Assembly (NCBI GenBank): GCA_032358165.1
Contig: JAALGY010000001.1
Location: 930,001 to 994,000 of the forward strand
DNA: 64,000 nt
DNA from: Diplosphaera chodatii
Taxonomy: Eukaryota > Chlorophyta > Trebouxiophyceae > Prasiolales > Stichococcaceae
Reading direction: 5' to 3'
Shown here piece by piece: positions 1-11,095 of this stretch. Every line of letters starts with the position of its first letter. The stretch's first letter is position 1. Under the pieces are notes generated by a model that did no database searches, was not told where the DNA came from, and worked only from the letters and a program-made list of their open reading frames with translations. Both the position numbers and the translations under genes were made by a program.

Positions 1-138
1 TCGCAGGACTCGGTGCATTCAGTGCTGCGCAAGCATGAACACATGAAACCTTGAGGACATCCCCGCACATGCATCAGCCATGGCCACACTGTGTCGCTCT
101 TCATTGCGTGACCGGCTGCACATCTGTTGTTGGTGCAG

Positions 139-1191
139 ACACCTTTCACAAACCGGGCTTCAAGATGCACGCTCGCATCCTGCACCACCTGTTCGGCGTC
201 GCAAGCAGCGACGTCATCAAGGCCCCTCTGTGGGAGGTGACCAAGGGTGGGTGTCGCTTGAACCTCCTCCTTTCATAAAGCAGCAGTCCTTAGGGATCAT
301 GCTCTGAAGATTCCATCGGAGTGCAACAGGCTGTGTGAGCAATGTGTTGGCTGTACATTACTGTCTGGCACTACAGCTGCTAGCACAGTGAATGTGTCGC
401 CAAGATGTTCGTGCCGTCGCCCTGCTGCAGGTCCAACAGCATACCCGAACAATGCGGCTTTTGTGCACGAGTTCGTCACCAACCTGCTGACGACCAGCTT
501 CCCAAACATGCGGCCGCAGCAAGTGCAGGCATGTTGTTTGCCACGCATCCTCTAGTCTGGAGCTCACATGCATAAATGGTTCAAGTTGCACCATGCAAGC
601 ATGCTATCGTAATTCGAATCCAAACCTGGCGGTGTGGACTCTGCGGACCTAAACAGTGGTTAATGAATGCATGGTAGTGGTAGAGCATGGCACGGGCGGC
701 TGTGATTTTGCATACCAAGCTTCAACATATATGTGCTGGCTGCAGGCTTGCGTGGCCGGCATGTTTGAGTACAAGGATTTTGGCGCCTTCAAACAGCACC
801 TGCGGGACTTCCTGGTCCAGGTGCCAAGCCAATGCCACATGTACAGCACGCCGTATGCCTTACCTGAAACCTGGAGCGACTCAGCAACGTCGGCATCCTC
901 CGTATGCTGACGACTTAGGACTTGTGCATGCGCAGACCAAGCAGTTTGCGGACAAAGACAACGCAGACCTGTTTGCAGAGGAGGCTGCAGCGCAGCGAGA
1001 GGTGATATCCGACTTCGCACATGCTTGTGCTGGTTGGCTTTCGCAATAGGCATGGTCACGAGTCACGTGGGGTCCCTGTCAGCCGTTCACGCTTTCGCAC
1101 GCTTGTTTTTTTGCAGGCTGAGCGCCAGCGGCTTGCTTCTATTCCTGGCATGATTAACCAGCCGGAGGTGCAAGAGATGAACGATGCGTGA
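139..1191 (+). CDS. XPO1: Exportin-1 (CRM1), C-terminal exons only
   Basis: This is the C-terminal end of the karyopherin that carries leucine-rich NES cargo and RanGTP out of the nucleus. The exons I can join are 139-246, 431-528, 746-820, 936-1001 and 1117-1191 (stop TGA). They read, in order, DTFHKPGFKMHARILHHLF, then YPNNAAFVHEFVTNLL, SFPNMRPQQVQ, FKQHLRDFLVQ, TKQFADKDNADLFAEEAAAQ and ERQRLASIPGMINQPEVQ. These blocks are characteristic of the CRM1 C-terminal HEAT repeats and C-terminal helix. The frame closes across all junctions. The intron after 528 appears to use a GC donor (CAG|GCATGT), because V-Q is needed to keep alignment with the family. The rest of the gene lies left of the window; bases 1-138 look intronic. 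Its 3' end converges with the membrane-protein gene on the other strand. Confidence 0.93.
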
Positions 1192-2273
1192 GGCGACTGC
1201 CAGCCGCCTCCGTCCTGACGAGTGGAGCGCCCATGTCGCAGAGGTTGCATGCGCCAGCCGCCCGCAACAGCGGCCGCCGGCTGGAGTGGCTCAGGGCAGC
1301 TTGCGGCTCGCAGGAAGTTGCCACTTTGTGCAGCAGGTGGCAGTGTCAAGCAGTCTTCTGCAAGAGGCTGATCAAATGCCTGGCTCGTGGCTGCCAGGTC
1401 TGACATCGTGAGAGCGTGCACATGTAGTAGGACAGTAGTGACGAAGGGACACCTCAATGCCGTGCTTAGATAGACTGTTTTGCGCCTTGTGTTTGGGGAT
1501 CATCGAGTAGGTTTTTGCTCATATTCAGAATGTCAGCAAGAGCTCCTGCAGCCCTAAACCTGGTTTGTGATGGGTTTGAGTGACGCACGTATGTCGACAG
1601 AGTCCATGCACACGGTTTGCATCACTTGCTGTGGCCTGTGACGAACAGCTGCGCATGACTACCTTACTGGTTGCAGCCCCATGCAGAAGAAACCAGGAAC
1701 TATAACCAACAGAATGTTACTGGCTGCACTTGCCTTCACACTCTCAAACCCAGCACCTGAGGATCGCTGCTGCTGTGTTCAAAACCAAATGCCACACAGA
1801 TAGACCAAACTTGCCATGCAACCATGACTAGTACAGCTCAAGCCGTCACAGCCTGGCTACCGAAAACTGGCGCAGACAGCGCCCAGAAAGCGAACAGGAT
1901 CGGTGCGCCAGGCCCCGTCTTGCCAGACTGCTGCAGCAGCGGCAGCAAGGACAGCACCTGCAGCAGATGGAGCAAATGGCTGCAGATAATGCACGATAAC
2001 AGCAAGAGCTGCAAAATGCAAGCATGAAGTACAGCAGCCAATTGAGACAGCCAGGACGTACATGGATCAGTGATGCAGCTGCCATTGTGGCGTTGACGAT
2101 CTTGAAGACGTTGGTTGGGAGGTCCGACTTGATGACTGAAGTCTGCAGTTGGAAGTGACTGGGACTCTTTTGCAAGGTGCAGCGTGTACAGGAATCAGCT
2201 CATCCTGCTCGGATGTGTAGCTCAGTGAGATCAGACGTCTGTCGAAGCAGGGCAATGCAGCAGTGCCACATTG
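1192..2273. other. Convergent intergenic region, no gene seen
   Basis: This 1.1 kb stretch between two gene 3' ends probably holds 3' UTRs. I see no exon-like ORF, RNA gene or repeat array that I can support. Confidence 0.6.
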
Positions 2274-3802
2274 TCAAATTCCTTCATCAACCTGCAGGCC
2301 GTAGGTGAAGATGGCAGCGGGAAGCAGGGCGCCGCCACCCAGCGTCTGCAGCAGCGCCGTTGCCTCCTTGGGGCCTGCGCATCCCATTCGCCTTGTTGCA
2401 AATGTTTTAGGTTTCACAGGCACGTTGCAACCATTACTGTGCATACTGATGTCCCCCAGCATATGCAAGGATCAGGCGGTCAGGTGGACGTTTTGCTAAC
2501 CCATTCCTCACCAGGTGTGCCAAAGGCGGAGGCCAGGAAGCGCGCGGGGGCGATCAGGTATACCAGTGCGAGCACTGCCAGCGCGACCGCCATCGCAAAG
2601 TAGATGGAGGACGTCACCTTCTTGCCCTGGTTGCTGGGCCTGCTCTTGAGCGTCTGCAAGGTTACACGACCCCGCTTTGGTGGCGTTGTGCAATGGCTTC
2701 ACTTCAGAGAACGAAGCCGAAGACTGTTGTGTTGGTATATGCATTGATTCAGCAAGAGCAAGGCCAACTACAAGGGGCCAGCACCTCCATGAGTGGCTCC
2801 TTGACAGCGTCTGCGGACAGCCCCTTGGGGCTCGCACACTGCAGGCATGAAACATGATGGTCCTTGCTTCTGGCGCAATTGCATGATCGCAAAACCAAAC
2901 AGGACAGGTGGATCACCGATGGGAGGCATGGGTGTTTGCCACTCACCTTGTAGTGGTATGTCGCAATGGCGCCGGCAGTGATGAAGACCGGTGGGCCGAA
3001 CCTGCAAGGCATGCCATACGGAGCATGGTATTTTCATGTTATAGCAAATTTGCATCAACAGCATGACTTGTGAGCAGTCCGCCTGTAATTTCGCTATTGC
3101 TGGTCAGCCACTTGGCACAGTGAGCTGGCACACATACACACAGGTTGGCCGCGCAAGCTTGCACGCACATGAGGGCCTCGCGGCGCAGCAGGGGCGCCGC
3201 CAGGGGCATGAGCAGCAGGCTCATGGCCTCGTGCACCATGATGCCCAGGTCCAGCAGCAGGTAGCTGGGGCTGCCCTCCCGCCCCTTCTTCACCGCGTCC
3301 GCCAGCGCATACGACACCCCTGCAGGATTTAGGTTTTATGGTCAGCCCGAGAATGGTCACCACTCGCAAGTTGACAGGGATGCGTGCACAGCTTGCTTGC
3401 AACGCAGTGACGGTTTCAGGGGATTATAATGCAATATCTGCAATCCGGTGTGCCCAGTTCGCATCCTTCAGATAGGCAGGGTTGGATGAGTGTTGGCGTC
3501 ATCAATGCACATCTGATTGCAACATGCCATCAGCAACACGGGTTTCAAATTGCCGTTACTTCAGCTGAGGGTGCAACAGTGAAGCGGTATGCAGGAGGCA
3601 CCGCAACATGCATACCTGTGATGACGACGAAGCCAGCCGCCAGGAATCGCCACAGCGTGGTGGTGACATCATCGCTTGGCATGTGGCCAAACACCATCTT
3701 GTGCGCCTGCAGCAGAATTTGGCCGACTGTTCCCACCTGATGCCCCTGTCATGCTATCATCACATTGTACGACAGTCCCAAATTAATGACCCAGTTCCTA
3801 CC
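2274..3802 (-). CDS. Multi-pass membrane protein of unknown function (5' end unresolved)
   Basis: The exons, in gene order, are 3802 upward to about 3900 (5' limit unclear), 3616-3736, 3142-3319, 2947-3001, 2512-2653 and 2274-2374 (stop TGA). Phases agree at every junction. The protein shows several hydrophobic helices, for example around WWVLVVVNAGLAAWAGA, RFLAAGFVVITG, LAAPLLRREA, VFITAGAIATY, FAMAVALAVLALVYLIAPA and LLPAAIFTYGLQ. It is therefore an integral membrane protein with roughly five or six spans. I do not recognise the family. The sequence upstream of about 3900 looks intronic, so the start codon is probably in another exon before the divergent NLP gene that begins at 4607. The gene shares that upstream spacer with NLP and converges with exportin-1. 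Confidence 0.7.
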
Positions 3803-3904
3803 AGATGAGGAGTGGCACCCGCCCATGCTGCGAGCCCTGCGTTGACAACCACCAGCACCCACCAGCCGTTGAAGTTGCTGCCCGCGCTGCCCTGAGCATC
3901 ACGA

Positions 3905-4606
3905 ACAACAATGATCGTGACGTCAGTCCCAGCATGTAGCAAGCTCAGCCCGATAACAGATCCGTTCCGACCCCAACCAGCATCGTACATGCGAGGCTGA
4001 TGCATATGTTGCCAGGCCACAAGCCCACCAAAGCGGCAACACAACGTGGCAAACTGACTAAACGGCATTACAGATGATGTTTGCACATCTGCAAGCCACT
4101 GCAGCCTGCCAGAACGCCATTCTGCTCAATCAGTAGCTGCTCAAAAGTCGCATTCAGATACATGTATGCTACATGCGTTCATGGTTTTGCGGCTGTTCAA
4201 AGGCTCCAAGATCACACAGAAGTCTCTAGTAAGGGTGCTTGTCATCATTTTGTGATCTTTGAACACCTGCACCCCATGCATGCACTCACTGATGCGTTGG
4301 CTTTGGCGCGGTCTAGAGGGCTCGCTGTGTCCGCCATGTTGCAGAAGCGCTTGAAGAAGACGTTTCAACGTCAAGACTTGTGTATCGCGATTGCATTTCC
4401 TCGGCGTCGCTTTTGCCGTAGGTGCATTCAGGATCGCCCCGAGACCGGCTGCAGTACAACTCCTGCAGGAAGTATTTGACCCGGACAGACACTGGTGGTA
4501 GGAAGCGCTCTGAGCTGTGTTCCACGGCCAATTTGCATGAGGTTGGTTGACTGTGAATGGAGCAAACGAGCCGCATAACATGTAGCTTACACAAGGCGCG
4601 AGCAGC
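3905..4606. promoter_or_regulatory. Divergent spacer between the membrane protein and NLP genes
   Basis: About 0.7 kb lies between two outward-reading genes. It must hold the 5' end of the membrane-protein gene, including a missing first exon, and the NLP promoter. I could not fix a TATA box or a start for the minus-strand gene. Confidence 0.4.
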
Positions 4607-7600
4607 ATGACGGTGCAGCCGCTGGCGCCGGCGGACAAGCTGGCGCTCAAGAGGAATCTGTGCCGAGCCATCGTCGGACTGCAGGACGCCATCCTCAGCA
4701 ACGAGCATGATACTGCTGGATCGCTGGCACAGGTACAGTACTGAAACAGAATTGCACGGCGCGAACTGCATCCTGGAGTGTAACTTTGCTGAACATCTCG
4801 TGAAGCACCTGAGGCCCCAACCCTACAGTGCAATGCAGTTCCTGTGCTTTCCACAAGATCGGCTTTGCTCCCCTGCCAAGCTCTGCATGCCAATCAAGGA
4901 TGACTGGGCGACGATCATGGACTGTCGGCCATTTGCAATGCACGTATCAGACACCCAATTTTCTGTGGTAAGCAGGTCTGGCTGCCAGAAGAAAACGACG
5001 ATGGCGCTGTTGTGCTCCGGACAAAGGTGCAGGATCATTCGACACGACCACCTGACACACGCACATTGTTTGCTCCGTCCGGAGTGCGAGCTGCTATGGT
5101 GCCAGCATGCATCACACCAGCATGCATCACATGGGTGGTCACATGTTCACAGCAAGTTCACGGCATTGCACACAGGGCCTGCCCTTCTGCGTGGCCGGCA
5201 CCGGCGACCTTCTGGCGCTCTTTCGCTGCATCAGCTGCCGCTACTGCTTCGGCACCGATGTGGGCGCCCCGCTGATGCTCGGGGCGCCCGGCCGTGTCTT
5301 CACCAGCAGCGAGGTGACCCGCGTCTCCCGGTCTCGTCTTGCAGCACTGCTCAGGAGTTGTGTCGCCTCAGACTTTCCTGTGATTCGTCGAGCTCATGCT
5401 GTGCTATCGTGCAGCACCATTGCTGTGCTCACGCGTATGTTCATCCTCGCAGCCGGAGATGTCGCGGAATGTGCAAAAGTACAGCCGCGAGATCTACGCG
5501 CGCGCCTCGGAGGCCCTGCACTGCCGCGTGCACGCGACGCTGATGCTGCCGCTGTTCATGGAGCAGTCGCGCCGCACCCCTGTGGGTGTGCTGGAGGTTG
5601 TGCAGGTGCGGCTTCGAGCTCCGAAGTGCCCGCTGTATACATCTGCTCCTCAAATGCATCCGCGTTCACATGTACTAATCCGTGCTCTTTCTTCGTTCGA
5701 TCGCCAGAAGGCAGCCCGTGCTGCTGCTGTCATGCGGAACGCATTGCATGTGTGTGAGTGGATCTGATATGCTGGGTGATGCAATGCAGACAGTGGAGGA
5801 CATGCACTTCATGCGGCTGGCGAGCACCGTGTCCACCGTCTTGCGGGTGAGGTTGGTCGGTCCACACAGGCAGCACGACATTCTTGTGGTACACATCACC
5901 TGAATGGGACAAGCTGGCCTTCCTGCAGGAGCTTGGCCAGCCTCCTCACGGCCGCTTGTGGTGTCCCTTGCAGAAGTGTCAGCTGTACACATGTGATACG
6001 TCTGTGGACCAGAAGGAGATGGAGTTCTCGCTGGCGGCGGCAAAGTCGTTTGCAGCGCTGCGTGTGGAGTCAGGCTCCAACGCCACCTCGCCAAATGGGA
6101 CGCCCTCACCAAGCGGCACTCCCATCCCGGGCAGTAGCCCCCCAGACGCCGCCCCAGACGGGGGCATGCGCTCCATCGCTGCAGCCGCTGCTCGTGACAG
6201 CGCAGCAGCAGCAGCAGCAGTGGCAGCAGCGGGCGGCGGCAGCACGGCATCCCCCGCCTCCTCGGCAGGCAATCGCACGGCGCAGGCAGAGGCCGCGCCC
6301 AGCGGGCGGTCAGCGGACAGCGCTGCACCCAGCAAGCCGCCGCCGCCGCCAGTCGGGCAGCGGCATGACGCGCAGCCGCGGCCCGCGCCCACTGGCCTGC
6401 AGCCGCTGCGGGGCGCCCTGGACAGCACGGGTGAAACAGCCGACGCCAGTGCCTCACTCGAGGTACTCCTGGATATGCACAAGCTGGCCAGCTACTTGCA
6501 TGAACGCCTGAGTGCATCCACAGAGCATCACGTCCTCCGTTGTGTACCAGCAGGGTCTCTGATACAGTGGCATCGCCCAGCTGACCAGCAGCAAGTTGCA
6601 TATGCAGAATTTGCGGGCGTCATCAGCACCCGAGGCGCGTGGGGCCCGCCTGAGGACAGGCAGCATGGAGCTACGTGCCCGCCAGGTGACAGCACTTGCC
6701 CACGCCAAATGCCACACCCTGTATCACAGCATACCAGTGGGTGTGATGGACATGCACTAGCTCGGGCAGTAGGCTTGCACTGGCTGTGAGTGTTGGTTGC
6801 CTCACACCAGCCAGCAATGCCGGCTTTTATGGTGCATGGGCGTGCTGACTTTATGTGTGCCTGTGCAGGCTAAGCTCCTGAGTGAAAAGTTGAGCGCTGC
6901 ATCTGGTAGCCTCAAGCGCCAGTCTGGGGCAGCAGGTGCGCAGTGTGGCAAATTCCTGCAGCTTGAGGCCTCGCCTGACTGTTCAGGCATGAATTGACTT
7001 CATGATTATGTAGAGCAGAAGCTGCAACCCTCCTGAAAAGATCCTAGCGTGCGACGAGCAAACCCAGCTGATTGTGTTTTGCAGCTATGCCGATGGAAGA
7101 GGAGGCAGGCGCGGGCGACGACGATGGCGAGGACATCGGCGATGACAGCGGCAGCGATGAGGAGGATGGCGATGGCGACGGCACTGCCAACGGCGTGCGG
7201 CGGCGGCGCGGCAAGGGCAGCGGCAACGCCGGCAAACCGGGGAAGAAGCTGCGGCTGGAGCAGCTGCAGGCGCACTTCGGCGTGGGCCTCAAGGAGGCCG
7301 CCGGCCAGCTGGGCATCTGCGCCACCACCCTGAAGCGCGCCTGCCGCCGCCACGGTGAGGCCCCATACGCCGCACAGCTTGAGCCAGGGTCTGCAACGCT
7401 GTGCCTTTGGTGGTCGACCTCAGCTGTGCCTGCTGCCACGGTTATACACACAACGTGCAGGCCCAGGACAGCACGTCATACGGTTGTCCATCAGCCAGCC
7501 CTGGTCTGGGTAATGAAGGATTCGGGCGCAGCAAGAGTGCTGTGGTGGCAGTACCGCATAGCATTAGACCGACCTGGCGTCTGTGGTGTCTGACAGGCAT

Positions 7601-9467
7601 CCAGCGCTGGCCGCGGCGCCAGCTCCTGAAGATGTCAAAGGCGATGGACAAGCTGGAGGCAAAGGGCAGCGGCGATGGCACCTCTATGCCAGCCGGCCCC
7701 GCAGGTGAATGGATACGCCTGATGCTCTGGATGGTTGTGAACACGCCCACCTCATGCCATACATGAGGCGTACATTCTGCAGGTAGCAGGCCAAAGTGCA
7801 CCTCATGATCCTGGCTATGCCCGTCCCCCAGCTAGCAACGACGCTGGTGTGCGATTTGCAGGCGGCGGCCCAGGCGCGGGAGCTCGCGACGACCGGTGGC
7901 TGACGCTCACGCAGCTGGTGCCCACCATGCGCGCGTCCGAGCCCGCAGCCATCACCCCGCAGCAGGTGTAGCAAAATGCTCATGCACCTCATGTATTTCG
8001 AGGCAAACAGTGCACACAGCTGTTGGATATGCGGCAACATGTACCACATACACAAGCTACAGCCTGCACAAGCTACAGCCTGCAGACTGCCAGCACTGCA
8101 GAGCATTCCCAACCTGCCGATCATCCTATCAGCACCTACCCTCTGCAGGCGGCGCCGCTCCTGCTGCCTCCAGGCTCGCTGGCGCAGGGGCCGCCGGCTG
8201 CCAGCCAGCTTCCCGTGCCCACAGTGCAGGCTGTGCCAATGGACACAAGTGGCAGCAACGTCGGCGCTGCTGCAGGCACGACGCAGGATGGCAGCTGGCA
8301 CAGCGGGCATCAGGCCGCAGCCATGGTGGCAGCCACAGAGGGGTCATCGCATGGCGGGGTGTCTTTCTCGCAGCTCATTGTGAGTGGCTACCCGAGACAA
8401 AACCTCATGTTGGTGTCGTCACCATCAACCACATGACAACCCTTCACAATACACACAGGTTTCAACTGCATATCCATTGCCCACATATATACTTGAGCTA
8501 TTATATGTTATGATTGTTGCTCGAGTCCTGGTTGGCTGTTTGTCTCAACCACCAGATGCGATCTTTCCCGCTTCACTTAATTTTGTGTCTTGCTGCAGAT
8601 GCAGCAGCACCCCGATGAGGGTCCGCGGCCGCAGCAGCAACGGCAGTACCAGCCACCGCCTCTGCAGTCACTGGCATATGCGCAGGCGGTGGCAGTGCAG
8701 CAGCTGCCACCACCGATGCACGACGAGCCCCCACCCAACTTCATGGCACAGGTACTGGCTTGTTCAATGGTCGTGAAAGAAGGTGCAAAGATCAGGCTGC
8801 ATGCCAGCCCTGCCACGAGGTCACCGCACGCACGACAGTATGGTCAGCCGACCTGCTGCAGGGCATCCCGCAGTCGCCGCCGAGTCTGCCACAGCAGCCG
8901 ATGGGTCCGCTGCTGTCGCCACGTGGGTCCAGTGCGCTGCAGCAGCAGCAGCTGGAGGTTTCGCCGTTCGTGGTCCGACAGCAGCAACAGCAGCTGCGCC
9001 ACCAGCACCAACAGCAGCAGCCACACCCGCACCCGCAGCTGCAACAGCAGCTGCAACAGCAGCACGAGCAGCACGGCGGCTACCTGCGGCACCCCAGTGA
9101 GCCGCCGCCAGGGCACTTGTTTGCACGGCCACCAGCTCAGGAATTCACATCCCCGCCGCCAGCACAAGCGGACGCTCCCCAGCAGCAGATGCAGCACACA
9201 GCACCAAACGGCCGCCTATACCATCAACACCAGCAGCAGCCCGAGCAGCAGCCGCTTACGTATCAGCCACACCCAGTGCTGCTGCAAGATCAGCAGCAGC
9301 GGCAGCAGCAGCAGCAGCAGCAGCGCGGCACCCGGCAGCAGTCTGGGGCAACAGGGCACTCGCCGCCATTGCACGCCACTCTTGCAACAGCTATGGAGGA
9401 GGACGATGATGTTGGGCTCATAGACGCAGAAGTCTTCGAGATGCTGCTCAACAGCGATGACCACTAG
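4607..9467 (+). CDS. NIN-like (RWP-RK) transcription factor, NIT2/NLP type
   Basis: Thirteen exons join in frame to 850 residues: 4607-4732, 4976-5026, 5176-5313, 5453-5605, 5790-5846, 5974-6462, 6869-6935, 7085-7354, 7597-7704, 7862-7965, 8149-8379, 8599-8751 and 8862-9467. The N-terminal part (about residues 40-175) is the NLP-type GAF-like region, with GAPGRVFTSSE, VQKYSREIYARASEALH and the VGVLEVVQ strand. An acidic stretch and a basic stretch precede the RWP-RK domain (about 415-465), which reads RLEQLQAHFGVGLKEAA, LGICATTLKRACRRHG and IQRWPRRQL. The C-terminal third is rich in Gln, Pro and His and ends in an acidic tail. I see no PB1 domain, unlike land-plant NLPs; a Gln-rich C-terminus also occurs in Chlamydomonas NIT2. 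The likely role is control of nitrate-assimilation genes (inferred from the family). The 3' end converges with arsC. Confidence 0.93.
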
Positions 9468-9824
9468 CATACACTTCTCTGCACCACCTCTGTCCGCCGT
9501 CACATGCCATGACCGACCCACCACAAGCGCCGTGATCAGGGACCTGATGATCACCTTGTATTCGTCTGGCGCGCTGGGTCGTATCAGACAATGCGCATGG
9601 CCAGTACTTGTCTGCCAGACGCCCCACCTTGCACATACGGTCTGTCTGTTCGGAAGTCAGCTTTTGTCTCAGTTCGTTGCTTGTACCAATACTCTACGCG
9701 TTGTGTTTTAGCTCAGTATCTCATATGAGCAGCGAAGGTCGGGTAATCACTGAAGTATTGCCTAGAGGTGATCTGAACGCTGTGCTGTTCCAAGACCAAG
9801 ACGCTGCTGTGCTGATGTGGAAGG
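9468..9824. other. Convergent spacer between NLP and arsC
   Basis: These 357 bases between two gene 3' ends are presumably 3' UTRs and polyadenylation signals. I see nothing else. Confidence 0.5.
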
Positions 9825-10636
9825 CTATTGTTCCGGCTTGCCCCAGCCACGCTCCTCAATGAGCTCCTTCACCCTGGCGGCTGCATCGTCCCGCACTTCC
9901 CGTGCGCCCTCCACTGGCATGTGCTTTGGGTCCGCCAACGGCCAGTCCAGCTTCTCCAACCCTACACATGAACAAACTGCCGAGTGGTCAGCTGCAATGC
10001 GTGTAAAGAGGATGTGAAGTGCGCAGGTCCGCCCAGACTGATTGCCCACCGGCTCGAGCGCAGAAGTCAATAGCGAGAAAATGCGTGCATGCACAACCTG
10101 GGACGTATGGGCACGCCTCGCCGCAGCCCATCGTGATCAGGAGCGCCGCCTGCTGCGCCACCTCGGGGGTCAGCTTCTGTTGCGGTGCGTTGGCGATGTC
10201 AATGCCCAGCTCCTGCAAGTAGAAGTCGACATGCATCGAACAGTCAACAGGCTTCGATCTGAATGTAGGGTGCTGTTCATTGCGGTTTTGCAGCTACGCC
10301 TTGCAACGAGTAACAGTGAAAAGGTCAGATGATGACATCCCGCAGCCTGCAACGTCATAAACGGCCCACCTTCATGACGGTTATGCAGACGGGATGGACC
10401 CCTGTTGAGCTGGGGTTGGTGCCGGCGCTGATAGCTCTGGCTTTGGCCGGGTCGGCGTGGGCGTTGAAGAGTGCTGCTGACATCTGACTACGCCCTGCAA
10501 CATGGGGTATGCATGAGTCATAACATGCGCATGGTGATCTGTCAGCACGAGTGTGGCAGGCAATGAGCAATTCGTTTGCCTTGCCTGCATTTGCGATGCA
10601 TGCAAACAACACTGTCTCGACGCCCGAAGACGTCAT
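9825..10636 (-). CDS. arsC: Arsenate reductase, LMW-phosphatase-fold ArsC
   Basis: It reduces arsenate to arsenite, which ACR3 or ArsM can then handle. Four exons, 10585-10636, 10370-10494, 10098-10212 and 9825-9961 (stop TAG), join in frame to 142 residues, the usual family length. The phosphate-loop motif CX5RS (Cys13 to Arg19-Ser20, within CIANAGRSQM) is intact. So are SAGTNPSSTGVHP, the ELGIDI segment, the second cysteine region TMGCGEACPYVPG (Cys89, Cys93) and the WPLADPKHMPVE tail. The first intron seems to use a GC donor (GCAG|GCAAGG). An in-frame ATG at 10681 could add 15 residues. The gene is head-to-head with ACR3 across a 459 bp spacer. This is the prokaryote-type ArsC fold, not the Cdc25-like ACR2 of yeast and plants, so bacterial ancestry is likely (inference). 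Confidence 0.92.
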
Positions 10637-11095
10637 GACGCCGCTGTGTGCAACAGATTTCGATGTCGAGCTGTGTTGCACCCGCCACCCCCGGTCTTCA
10701 CTCTGAAGAGTTTTCAGCTTGGTGCAGGTTGCACAGGACCGAAAGACATACAGCTGCAGATCTTAGTCTGTACCTGTTAGAAAAGGTGCGACAGCAGCCG
10801 TATTCAGGCGCAGATGTGGGGGTGATGCAGAGGGCCATTCCGAGGTTGCGTGATGACGTAATCCGCCAACGCAACATCGAAGGGGTGACGAGGTGTGAAC
10901 TTTCCAAGAACGCCAGATGATATCAGTCTGCGCAGCGACACCGGCACGGTTGTCATACAAAAGATTTCACGCATGCTGGCGATGAACCTCGTTCACCGTC
11001 GTGCATCGCAGCAGAGTTGGATCAAGTGACGCAATAGCGTGGCCTGACCAGGCTGTACCGGGCACAATTCAGTGAAGTTCTGCGTCAGCCTCAGC
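10637..11095. promoter_or_regulatory. Bidirectional arsC/ACR3 promoter with two TGACG-type sites
   Basis: This 459 bp spacer separates the divergent start codons of arsC and ACR3. It contains TGACGTAA at 10854-10861 and TGACGCAA at 11027-11034, which are CRE/bZIP-like cores. A bZIP gene lies a few kilobases away, so these are plausible regulator sites. No binding evidence exists here beyond the motif. Confidence 0.5.

Noticed and set aside
8844..9197. Leu-rich ORF on the minus strand opposite the NLP C-terminus
   Set aside because: It is the reverse complement of CAG/CAA-rich coding sequence (CTG runs read as Leu); a shadow of the Gln-rich tail.
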